Shown: one piece after another, positions 19,468-26,462 of the stretch
Layout of the letters: the number at the start of each line of letters is the position of its first letter
How positions within the stretch are numbered: the stretch's first letter is position 1
Source of the DNA: Algorimicrobium echini
GTDB taxonomy: Bacteria; Bacteroidota; Bacteroidia; Flavobacteriales; Flavobacteriaceae
Length of the DNA stretch: 64,000 bases
Assembly (NCBI RefSeq): GCF_900115185.1
Contig: NZ_FOVN01000002.1
Span: 94,335-158,334, forward strand
Reading direction: 5' to 3'
Position numbers and translations under genes: made by a program
Notes under the pieces: model-generated
The model's database searches: none
Seen by the model: the letters and a program-made list of their open reading frames with translations, nothing else
Told to the model about the DNA's origin: nothing

Positions 19468-20775
19468 CTATTCTTTTGTTAAAAATTGTACATATGCTTG
19501 CGCATAATTGTATTCAAAAATAGTTTGGAAGTATTCCAATTGTTTTTGTGAATATTGTGTTTCAGCCATAAGCAAGTCTGATGTTTTTTCAAGACCTTCT
19601 TTAAATCTATTTGTTCTTATTCTTAAGGACTCTTCAGATTGCGATAGTGCTAGAGTTGTTAAGGATAATTTGTTTTCAGCATCCAGTAAAGCGCGTTTAG
19701 CTTTATTTAGTTCTAATTGACTTTGAGATACGTATTGATTATATTCTAATTTAGATTTTTCAAATTCGGCTTTGCTTTTTTGAGCTTTTCCAAAACGTTT
19801 AGACCCTTGAAAAACATCCCAACTTAACTGTGCACCAAATAAGTAACCATTAGCATCACCTTGAAATACTTGATCGTCATATAATTCATAGCTTCCAAAG
19901 GCATTTAGTCGAGGTAAAAAGGCCATTTTGTCGGCTTTGTTCATAGCTTCATAAGCGTTGGTGGCTAAATGCATGGCTTTAATATCCGAACGATTCTCGG
20001 AAATATTTCCTACATCTAGTGTTGTTACTGCAATCGTTAAACTGTCCGTTGGAGTATAGATCACGTACTGGTCATCATTCATTAAAAAGGATAAGTAATT
20101 GGACGCATTTTGTACGTTACTTTTAGCCATCTGTAATTGATTTTGAACATCTGATACGCGTACTTCTACATTTAGCACATCTGCACGCTGTAAATAACCT
20201 TGTTTAAATCTATTATCTGCTAATTTTTTATTGGAATTAGCCGCAACTAAAGCTTTTTCTAAAACAGCAACACCTTTATAGGCTAGCTGCAATTGCATAT
20301 AAGCTTTTTCAACTTCAAAAGCTAGATACTCCTGTGTCCGTTCTGTTTGTAAAGACATAGCTTCCATTTTAGATTTGGCAGCTTTTCGTTGATATACGCC
20401 ATCTACATTAATTAATGGTTGCTGTATTTCGAATTTTGTGGCGTAATTTTCTATTTGCGATGGGTTATTCAACAAGGTTGGATTAAAATCTGTTGCTGTT
20501 AAAATTTCCTGATTCAGTTTAGAACCAAATGCCATTAAAGGGTTGGTAGTTGCAAAACCGGTATGGCTAGCAGTTATATTTGGTAGGAATACAGCATTGG
20601 TTTGATTAAAATCTGCCTTGGCAGCATTAAATTCCTTTTCCGAAATTTTAATTGTTGTATTGTTTTCAGAAACTTTTTGTAATACATCCAATTTTGAAAT
20701 TGGAACTAATTCTTGTGCTTGTACCGATGTTGTAAATGCTACTAGCAAAAGTGAAATATAAATATAGGTCTTCAT
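19468..20775 (-). CDS. TolC-family outer-membrane efflux protein
   Basis: 435 residues with a signal peptide ending SVQAQ, then the twofold-repeated TolC architecture: long helical hairpins (EKEFNAAKADFNQTNAVFLP, ERTQEYLAFEVEKAYMQLQL, QSQLELNKAKRALLDAENKL) interrupted by beta segments such as YLFGAQLSWDVFQG. It forms the outer-membrane tunnel of the tripartite pump. It is the first gene of the operon TolC - adaptor - RND - PII-like - DUF2892. Its promoter region carries a perfect 18-bp palindrome positioned for an activator. Confidence 0.94.
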   Translation of the reverse strand: MKTYIYISLLLVAFTTSVQAQELVPISKLDVLQKVSENNTTIKISEKEFNAAKADFNQTNAVFLPNITASHTGFATTNPLMAFGSKLNQEILTATDFNPTLLNNPSQIENYATKFEIQQPLINVDGVYQRKAAKSKMEAMSLQTERTQEYLAFEVEKAYMQLQLAYKGVAVLEKALVAANSNKKLADNRFKQGYLQRADVLNVEVRVSDVQNQLQMAKSNVQNASNYLSFLMNDDQYVIYTPTDSLTIAVTTLDVGNISENRSDIKAMHLATNAYEAMNKADKMAFLPRLNAFGSYELYDDQVFQGDANGYLFGAQLSWDVFQGSKRFGKAQKSKAEFEKSKLEYNQYVSQSQLELNKAKRALLDAENKLSLTTLALSQSEESLRIRTNRFKEGLEKTSDLLMAETQYSQKQLEYFQTIFEYNYAQAYVQFLTKE

Positions 20776-20797
20776 GTAATTATGTAATTTTCTAATA

Positions 20798-20843
20798 CAA
20801 AAGTACAGTTAGAATTCATGGAAGTCTGTAACCTTTGTTACAG
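20798..20843 (-). promoter_or_regulatory. Efflux operon promoter with Crp/Fnr-like operator
   Basis: Plus-strand bases 20826-20843 are a perfect palindrome CTGTAAC-CTTT-GTTACAG. On the minus strand the 16-bp core is followed after 21 nt by TACTTTTG (plus 20798-20805), a full match to the -7 consensus TAnnTTTG, and then 22 nt to the tolC start. The palindrome centre lies 33 nt upstream of the -7 centre, about -41 from the expected start site. That is the class-II position of Crp/Fnr activators. Confidence 0.75.
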
Positions 20844-20888
20844 CAGCTATGAATAGAAATAGGTGTTGTTTTACTATTCTGGCCTGAA

Positions 20889-21524
20889 TTAATTACAAGT
20901 TTCTTGATTGCTACTTATAATCATGTTATAAGCGTCTTGCGATAAAAATTGTGGAGTGTACGTGGTACCATTGTTTTCAATGCCAGAAACAAAACTTCTT
21001 AAATGATTACGAGAACCGCATTGTAGCTTTCCAAAAATGGTCAACAAAGTGGTGTTTGAAGTGGCATTTATATAATCCTGTAAATCAACGATATCTAAAT
21101 CTTCTATAGTGGCACCAATTTGAAAGGCATTGGCAGGGCTAATAGCACCATCAATGAAAAACTGATTGTATAAATCTTGTAACTCTTGATTAGCAAATTC
21201 GCCATCAGGTAAAATGGTGTAATCAATATTATTTTTAATTAATTGATTTTCTATAGCATTCATGTGCGATTGTTCGCTATTTTTAATGTTGGCAAACTGA
21301 TTAATGGACCATAAGTCATTTAAATACGTGTAGGTGTCTCGTGCTAACTTTTCTTCTTCTAACATAAATAATAATGCTTCTATGTCTGCTTCTGATAGTA
21401 TCTGATTAAAATTCTGATTTTTTCCAGTTAAAATATCATCTGAATCATTACAACTAATAATAAAAGTGAAGGAAATAACTAAAAGAAGCAATGATTTTAA
21501 TTGAATAGATCTTGATTTTTTCAT
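20889..21524 (-). CDS. DUF2202 lipoprotein, ferritin-like
   Basis: 211 residues. The lipoprotein signal ends FIISC-N. The body matches the DUF2202 family by LLFMLEEEKLARDTYTYL, an E-x-x-H motif in NSEQSHMNAIE, and a second helical half ending QCGSRNHLRSF and YTPQFLSQDAY. The spaced Glu/His residues suggest a ferritin-like four-helix diiron site. Function of the family is not established. It is its own transcription unit, with an operator/-7 arrangement matching those of the tolC and flavoprotein operons. Confidence 0.85.
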   Translation of the reverse strand: MKKSRSIQLKSLLLLVISFTFIISCNDSDDILTGKNQNFNQILSEADIEALLFMLEEEKLARDTYTYLNDLWSINQFANIKNSEQSHMNAIENQLIKNNIDYTILPDGEFANQELQDLYNQFFIDGAISPANAFQIGATIEDLDIVDLQDYINATSNTTLLTIFGKLQCGSRNHLRSFVSGIENNGTTYTPQFLSQDAYNMIISSNQETCN

Positions 21525-21549
21525 TTTGAGTATTTGTTTTGTTTACGTT

Positions 21550-21594
21550 CAAATATTATTAAAATACTTAACTGAATCAGCAACAATTGTTACT
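21550..21594 (-). promoter_or_regulatory. DUF2202 promoter with Crp/Fnr-like operator
   Basis: Plus bases 21579-21594 (AGCAAC-AATT-GTTACT) are a 16-bp palindrome with one mismatched pair. On the minus strand it is followed after exactly 21 nt by AATATTTG (plus 21550-21557), one mismatch from TAnnTTTG, and then 25 nt to the start codon. The layout is the same as at 20798-20843 and 23354-23398. Confidence 0.65.
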
Positions 21595-21602
21595 TATAGA
21601 TA

Positions 21603-21633
21603 AAAAAAGAGAGCTTGATATGCTCTCTTTTTT
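21603..21633 (-). terminator. Terminator of the flavoprotein/45-aa peptide operon
   Basis: A perfect 12-bp stem (AAAAAAGAGAGC pairs with GCTCTCTTTTTT) with a 7-nt loop, ending in a T-run on the minus strand. It lies downstream of the small peptide gene and just before the DUF2202 operator. Confidence 0.88.
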
Positions 21634-21691
21634 GAGATATTAAAAATTATATAATATCCCACTAATCAACCAATAAACTCTGACCATCACA

Positions 21692-21829
21692 TCAGTTTAC
21701 GTTTCGAGTTCCACCATGACCTCCAGCAACAATAACCATTATTTTAATGCTTAAAAAAATGTATTTAAAAAACTGGATGATGGGATTCATCATTTTAAAT
21801 TTTTGATATTTTGAAATTCGTTGTGTCAT
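21692..21829 (-). CDS. 45-aa peptide ending in a GGHGGTR motif
   Basis: An ATG at 21829 opens a 45-codon frame ending TGA at 21692. It encodes a basic N-terminus (MTQRISKYQKFKMM), a hydrophobic helix (FFKYIFLSIKIMVIVA) and a C-terminal GGHGGTRNVN. It starts 50 nt after the flavoprotein stop, on the same strand, and is closed by a strong terminator, so it looks like the last gene of that operon. I have a recollection of similarly short flavobacterial ORFs with a hydrophobic stretch and a GGHGGTR end, but cannot name a family. A membrane-anchored peptide with a Gly/His tail is what the sequence shows; the role is unknown. Confidence 0.55.
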   Translation of the reverse strand: MTQRISKYQKFKMMNPIIQFFKYIFLSIKIMVIVAGGHGGTRNVN

Positions 21830-21879
21830 TCTATAACTATTTATATTAATGAGTATTTGGTTTTAATTTTTAAGAGAAT

Positions 21880-23337
21880 TTACTCCGGAATTAACCACCA
21901 AAATGGTTTCATTTTTGCTTTGTAAATAAAAGCGTAATGTAAAGTTAGTTTCAGCCAATGACCAGCTAAACCAATTTCACCAAACGTTTTTCCTAATTTT
22001 CGTCCTTGTGTTTTAGGATATTTTTTATAATCTGGAACAATAGGGAAGGTGGTTATACTTACACCACTTCCGGTAGTCAATCCATAGCCTGCAGATGCAA
22101 TACATGCAGCTCCCATGTTACCCATAGAGCCCTTATGGTGTAACGATTCTTTTCCATTTTTAATAGAATCTATAATGTTATCTGCCACTATTCTGGCTGT
22201 AATACCCGAAGGCATACCTGTTCTTGGAGGTGCAGGTGTTATATCTGTACCATTTTTACTTTTTCTAGGTTTAGAAATTGAATGGGGAGGTGCAAAAGCA
22301 ATTCCAGGTGCAAATATGTTTTTATAATTGGGGTTTTGATAGGTTTCTGGCCAATCTTGAACTGACCATTCTTCATATGGTTTTGCAGTGTAGTCGGCGT
22401 CAACAATCATGAAGCCTCTAAAGAGTTTGTCAGTAATATCATTGTTACTCTTATCATAAGCCTTAAATCCATGTCCTGAAAATGATGGTATTAGCATGGC
22501 AAAATCATAAGTTTCGGTTTTAAATTTGCCCTCTAAATTTTCATAATGAGCTAACCCATTTTCAATTTTATATACACCAGCACCCAATATCCATTTAATA
22601 TCGCGATCTTCAAAAATCATTTCAACCATCTCATGAGATTTCATGGTCATACTACCGTAGCTTAAAAGCATGCCGTCCATACCAAAATCACCTAATTGAT
22701 ATTCATTGGATATCCATGTAATTTCAGCCATATCTCGTACTTTATGTTTGTGTAATTCTTTTTCAACATTTAAAATATACTCGAAAGCTGCTCCTTGGCA
22801 TGTAGATTTAGCATGTCCTGTTCCAATTAGAATTTTAGTTTTTTTTCCTTGCTTCATTTCTTGAATCAAGGTGTTTAATCCTTCCCAAGCATGATCAGCG
22901 TGCGTATATGTGCAAACAGAGTAGGTTTTGTTTTTTCCGGGAATTAAGCCTTCAGTAGCTTCAAAATTTAATTTTGGACCTGTTCCGTTTATCAAATAAT
23001 CATAGGTTACTTTTTCGTGCTGACCTTTTTTGTCGCCAACAACGTATTCAACCATGACATAGGGTTTATTTTCGCTTGAATCACCTTCAGGGTGAAAAGT
23101 GATGACTTTAGCTTGTTTGTAGCCAATGTTTTTCTTTTTGTATAACGGCTCTAAAGGAAATAGAATTTCATCCGATTTCATTCTGCCAATTCCAACCCAT
23201 ATGTTAGAAGGAATCCATTGGTAATTACTGTTTGGTGAAACCACCATAACCTCATGTTCTTTAGGTAATTTTCTACGTAAATGTGCTGCGGCAACATGTC
23301 CAGAAATACCTGCTCCTAGAATAACAATTTTAGCCAT
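21880..23337 (-). CDS. Sulfide:quinone oxidoreductase-like FAD flavoprotein
   Basis: 485 residues. The N-terminal Rossmann motif GAGISGHVAAAHL binds FAD, followed by the WIPSNIWVGIGRM segment typical of SQR/FCSD flavoproteins. C180 in KSTCQGAAFEY and C412 in GAACIASAG are placed like the two redox cysteines of SQR. The C-terminal ~30 residues (LAGHWLKLTLHYAFIYKAKM) are amphipathic and could dock to the membrane. SQRs oxidise sulfide to sulfane sulfur and reduce quinone. The exact substrate is inferred; it could be another NAD(P)/FAD-dependent dehydrogenase of the group. It heads an operon with the 45-aa peptide gene. Confidence 0.8.
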   Translation of the reverse strand: MAKIVILGAGISGHVAAAHLRRKLPKEHEVMVVSPNSNYQWIPSNIWVGIGRMKSDEILFPLEPLYKKKNIGYKQAKVITFHPEGDSSENKPYVMVEYVVGDKKGQHEKVTYDYLINGTGPKLNFEATEGLIPGKNKTYSVCTYTHADHAWEGLNTLIQEMKQGKKTKILIGTGHAKSTCQGAAFEYILNVEKELHKHKVRDMAEITWISNEYQLGDFGMDGMLLSYGSMTMKSHEMVEMIFEDRDIKWILGAGVYKIENGLAHYENLEGKFKTETYDFAMLIPSFSGHGFKAYDKSNNDITDKLFRGFMIVDADYTAKPYEEWSVQDWPETYQNPNYKNIFAPGIAFAPPHSISKPRKSKNGTDITPAPPRTGMPSGITARIVADNIIDSIKNGKESLHHKGSMGNMGAACIASAGYGLTTGSGVSITTFPIVPDYKKYPKTQGRKLGKTFGEIGLAGHWLKLTLHYAFIYKAKMKPFWWLIPE

Positions 23338-23353
23338 GACTATGAATTTTTAT

Positions 23354-23398
23354 TAAAGGTAATCTGCTTTAGAAATCCCTACAGTAACTTTAGTTACT
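23354..23398 (-). promoter_or_regulatory. Flavoprotein promoter with Crp/Fnr-like operator
   Basis: Plus bases 23383-23398 are a perfect palindrome AGTAAC-TTTA-GTTACT. On the minus strand it is followed after exactly 21 nt by TACCTTTA (plus 23354-23361), one mismatch from TAnnTTTG, and 16 nt to the start codon. The geometry is identical to the tolC and DUF2202 promoters. Confidence 0.72.
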
Positions 23399-23541
23399 TA
23401 AGCTAAATTTTGGTTTATTAAATACGTTTTAATCTTTTTTGATTAAGAAAATGTAATCAGTGCCTCATTATCACTATTAAGAAGGATGCTTCATTTATTG
23501 GAGCCGTTGTGAAGTCTTGGGTTTAGTTTTATAAAAAGCAA

Positions 23542-23571
23542 AAAAGCTTCACTTGGAATAGTGAAGCTTTT
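23542..23571 (-). terminator. Terminator of tRNA-Ser
   Basis: An 11-bp perfect stem (AAAAGCTTCAC pairs with GTGAAGCTTTT), loop of 8, followed on the minus strand by a T-rich run. It lies 7 nt beyond the 3' end of the tRNA gene. Confidence 0.88.
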
Positions 23572-23578
23572 ATTTAAG

Positions 23579-23663
23579 CGGAGAAAGAGGGATTCGAACC
23601 CCCGGAGGTGTGACCCTCAACAGTTTTCAAGACTGCCGCATTCGACCACTCTGCCATTTCTCC
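23579..23663 (-). tRNA. tRNA-Ser(UGA)
   Basis: Read on the minus strand the 85-nt gene has a 7-bp acceptor stem (GGAGAAA with TTTCTCC) and discriminator G, a D-arm with GAGTGGTCGA, anticodon loop CTTGAAA with anticodon TGA, a long variable arm typical of serine tRNA, and the T-arm GGTTCGAATCC. No encoded CCA follows. Confidence 0.95.
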
Positions 23664-23793
23664 TTGAGTGCCTCATCAGGTTACCCTGAATGCGGCTGCA
23701 AATATAGAACCCTTTTTTCATTCTTTCAAATAAAAAAACTGAAAATTTTAAAACATTTTTAAATTTCTCTCTAATAAATTTATTTTCTGTTGG

Positions 23794-23821
23794 TTGTTAA
23801 CAAACACATACCTTATTTTTG
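23794..23821 (+). promoter_or_regulatory. Promoter of the nitroreductase/DegT operon
   Basis: TTG at 23794-23796, a 17-nt spacer, and TATTTTTG at 23814-23821 match the Bacteroidota -33/-7 consensus; the start codon is 19 nt further. The perfect palindrome TTGTTAACAA (23794-23803) overlaps the -33 box and could be a repressor site. Confidence 0.75.
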
Positions 23822-23840
23822 CTGAAACAATGGATTAATT

Positions 23841-24470
23841 ATGAATATTATTGAGCATTTACAATGGCGCTATGCTACAAAAGCGTTTGATATTAATAAA
23901 AAAGTGACTCCAGAAAAATTAGGAGTTATTAAAGATGCTTTTAATTTGACAGCAACGTCATATGGATTACAACCCATTAAATTAATTATTGTTAACAACA
24001 TAGAATTACAAAAAAGTATGGTGCCTATAGCCATGAACCAGCAGCAAATAGCTCAAGCTTCACATGTTTTGGTATTCTGTATTCAAACTGAAATTGATCA
24101 AGAATTTATTTTAGAATATTTTAATAGAGTACATAATATTCGTGAAACACCAAAATCAATTTTACAACCCTTCCAAGATTTTTTAATTGATGATTTTGAA
24201 AAGAAGCCACAAGAGCAAATAGAAACATGGGCAACAAAGCAAGCTTATTTAGCTTTAGGTAATTTATTAACCGTTTGTGCGTTAGAGGGTATTGACGCTT
24301 GCCCTATGGAAGGTTTTTTACCTATTGCATGTGATGATTTATTAGGATTACATGAAAAAGGATTAAAGTCTGTATTGCTATTACCTATTGGCTACCGCTC
24401 AAATGATGATGTGTTTGCCGATTTTAAAAAAGTTCGTAAACCAATTGCTGATAGTATTATAGAATTGTAA
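23841..24470 (+). CDS. Nitroreductase-family NAD(P)H-dependent oxidoreductase
   Basis: 209 residues. It begins with the family signature HLQWRYATKAFDINKKV (FMN-contacting R-x-A-x-K-x-F) and has YGLQPIKLIIV, then TWATKQAYLALGNLLTVCALEGIDACPMEGF in pieces typical of NfsB-like enzymes, and ends LLLPIGYRSNDD. These FMN enzymes reduce nitro compounds, quinones or enones with NAD(P)H. The natural substrate is unknown. It is transcribed with the DegT aminotransferase gene 28 nt downstream. Confidence 0.92.
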   Translation: MNIIEHLQWRYATKAFDINKKVTPEKLGVIKDAFNLTATSYGLQPIKLIIVNNIELQKSMVPIAMNQQQIAQASHVLVFCIQTEIDQEFILEYFNRVHNIRETPKSILQPFQDFLIDDFEKKPQEQIETWATKQAYLALGNLLTVCALEGIDACPMEGFLPIACDDLLGLHEKGLKSVLLLPIGYRSNDDVFADFKKVRKPIADSIIEL

Positions 24471-24498
24471 TTTTAAGGTAATTAAATATAAAATAAAT

Positions 24499-25692
24499 AT
24501 GCCAGGATTTGAATTATTTGGAAGTGCAGAGCGTAAAGAAGTAAATGACGTTTTAGATAGTGGTGTTTTAATGCGCTATGGTTTTGATGGTATGCGCAAT
24601 GGACATTGGAAAGCAAAGGAACTAGAATCTGAATTGCAAGAAAAATTAAACGTAAAACATGTCCAATTAGTATCTAGTGGAACGGCTGCCGTTTCTGTGG
24701 CTATGGCTGTAGCTGGTATTGGTGCAGGGGACGAAGTTATTATGCCAACCTTTACATTTGTTGCAAGCTTTGAGGCTATCATGATGTTAGGAGCTATTCC
24801 AGTTTTAGTAGATATTGATGATACATTAACGTTAGATCCACAAGCTGTTGAGGCTGCTATAACCTCTAAAACAAAAGCAATCATGCCCGTTCACATGTGC
24901 GGAAGTATGGCTGATTTAAATGCTTTAACAGCAATTTGTAAAAAACACAACTTATTATTAATTGAAGATGCTTGCCAAGCCATAGGAGGTACCTATAATA
25001 AAAAACCATTAGGAAGTCTTGGCGATGTTGGTTGTTTTTCATTCGATTTTGTAAAAACAATTACCTGTGGCGAAGGTGGCGCTGTAATTACCAACAATGA
25101 GTCTTATTTTAAACATGCCGATCATTACACAGATCATGGTCATGATCATGAAGGTCTAGATCGCGGTGCAGAAACGCATCCTTTTTTAGGATATAATTTC
25201 AGAATTTCAGAATTGCAAGCCGCAGTTGGATTAGCACAAGCCAGAAGGTTACATGATTTTGTAGCCATTCAAAAGAAGCATTACACTATTTTGCGCGATG
25301 CCTTATCGGCAGTCCCAGAAGTTACTTTTAGAACCGTTCCGGAAGGCGGTGAAGAAAGCTATGGGTTTTTAAATTTCTTTTTACCAAATTTGGAGTCTGC
25401 AAGAAAAACAGCCAATGCCTTCAAACAATCAGGTGTTGATGCCTGCTTCCATTATTTTGATAATAATTGGCATTATATCAGAAAATGGGATCATTTAAAA
25501 AATTTAAAATCGCTATATCCTATTTCTAATGAAGTTAAAGAGGGTTTAAAATATCTTCAAACAAAAACTTTTGAGCAGTCCGACCATTATATTGCGAGAA
25601 ATATTTCTTGTTTAATAAAGCTTTCTTGGACAGAAGAACAGGTAAAAGAACGTGCTGAAAAGATGAAAAAAGCTATTTTAGAAGCTTTGTAA
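24499..25692 (+). CDS. DegT/DnrJ/EryC1/StrS-family PLP aminotransferase
   Basis: 397 residues with fold-type I PLP features: SSGTAAVSVAMAVAGIGAGD phosphate-binding region near 60-78, MPTFTFVAS, the cofactor Asp in IEDACQAIGG, and the Schiff-base lysine K186 in SFDFVKTITCGEGG. These enzymes aminate keto-sugars for surface glycans or antibiotics; the sugar is not predictable. It stands apart from any glycan biosynthesis genes in this window, following only the nitroreductase gene. Confidence 0.92.
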   Translation: MPGFELFGSAERKEVNDVLDSGVLMRYGFDGMRNGHWKAKELESELQEKLNVKHVQLVSSGTAAVSVAMAVAGIGAGDEVIMPTFTFVASFEAIMMLGAIPVLVDIDDTLTLDPQAVEAAITSKTKAIMPVHMCGSMADLNALTAICKKHNLLLIEDACQAIGGTYNKKPLGSLGDVGCFSFDFVKTITCGEGGAVITNNESYFKHADHYTDHGHDHEGLDRGAETHPFLGYNFRISELQAAVGLAQARRLHDFVAIQKKHYTILRDALSAVPEVTFRTVPEGGEESYGFLNFFLPNLESARKTANAFKQSGVDACFHYFDNNWHYIRKWDHLKNLKSLYPISNEVKEGLKYLQTKTFEQSDHYIARNISCLIKLSWTEEQVKERAEKMKKAILEAL

Positions 25693-25713
25693 TAATCTTT
25701 TAGTACCTACTCT

Positions 25714-25766
25714 AAAAGCAACTTTAAGACTTTCATGCAATTTGAAATGTTTTTAAAGTTGCTTTT
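25714..25766 (+). terminator. Terminator of the nitroreductase/DegT operon
   Basis: A 14-bp perfect stem (AAAAGCAACTTTAA pairs with TTAAAGTTGCTTTT) around a 25-nt loop, followed by a T-run. Confidence 0.82.
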
Positions 25767-25825
25767 TTATTGATAAATAATTCACTTCTAGTTATCTAGA
25801 CAATATTTCATAATTTTTATAATCC

Positions 25826-25843
25826 ATGTTAACCTTTTTAAAG
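25826..25843 (+). promoter_or_regulatory. Recurrent leader motif ATGTTAACCTTTTTAA, copy 1
   Basis: The string ATGTTAACCTTTTTAA lies ~60 nt before the DUF4870-like gene. Nearly the same string precedes the DUF4412 gene (26405) and the C1q-type gene (29828). No normal -33 box is visible near any copy, so it may be an alternative promoter or operator. Confidence 0.4.
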
Positions 25844-25888
25844 TTTACACATAAAAAAGTTGTTAAACAATTTTAATAATGTAAAAAA

Positions 25889-26260
25889 ATGAAACACATG
25901 GAAACAACTGAAACTAAAACATCGAAGGTCGTTACAAATTCAGAAATAGCTGATGGAAAATCTATAGCCATTATAGCCTATTTAACAATAATAGGTTTAT
26001 TAATTGCTTTTATCATGAATGGCGATAAAAAAAATGAATTTGCTAAATATCATATATGTCAATCTCTTGGTTTAGCGCTAACAAGTTTAGCACTGGGTGT
26101 TATTGGTATGATACCAATTTTAGGGTGGTTAGTTAGTGTAATTGGTTTTTTTGTTATTGTTTTTATGTGGATTTCTGGTTTAATGAATGCCGTTAATGAG
26201 AAACAAAAACCAATTCCAATTTTAGGAAATAAATATGAGGAATGGTTCCAAAACCTGTAG
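25889..26260 (+). CDS. DUF4870-like small membrane protein
   Basis: 123 residues with a short charged N-terminus and three hydrophobic segments (SIAIIAYLTIIGLLIAFIM; LGLALTSLALGVIGMIPIL; WLVSVIGFFVIVFMWISG), plus the motif NEFAKYHICQSLGLAL between the first two. This matches DUF4870/Tic20-like proteins of unknown function. A second ATG three codons in (25898) is also possible. It stands alone, preceded by the recurrent leader motif. Confidence 0.78.
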   Translation: MKHMETTETKTSKVVTNSEIADGKSIAIIAYLTIIGLLIAFIMNGDKKNEFAKYHICQSLGLALTSLALGVIGMIPILGWLVSVIGFFVIVFMWISGLMNAVNEKQKPIPILGNKYEEWFQNL

Positions 26261-26404
26261 AATAATGTCTGCACATACAAATAAAAGTGAAAGAAGCTGA
26301 AAGTACTCAAGTAGTAACGAAATTTCTCTCCTTTTTGTTAGTGGTAACATTATTATGTCAATTCTATAATGACTTCCCGATTTTTAAAAATTTTCTTAAA
26401 TCAC

Positions 26405-26439
26405 ATGTTAACCTTTTAAAAAACATTCCATAAAAGGTT
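26405..26439 (+). promoter_or_regulatory. Leader motif copy 2 with inverted repeat
   Basis: ATGTTAACCTTTTAA (from 26405) is the second copy of the motif at 25826. Here AACCTTTTA (26410-26418) also pairs perfectly with TAAAAGGTT (26431-26439), giving a 9-bp inverted repeat with a 12-nt spacer, 23 nt before the DUF4412 gene. Confidence 0.45.
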
Positions 26440-26462
26440 AGTAACAATAAAAATCAATAATT

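Noticed and set aside
23579-23663. tRNA-Ser as an integration site
   Set aside because: No integrase gene and no direct repeat of the tRNA 3' end were seen on either side.
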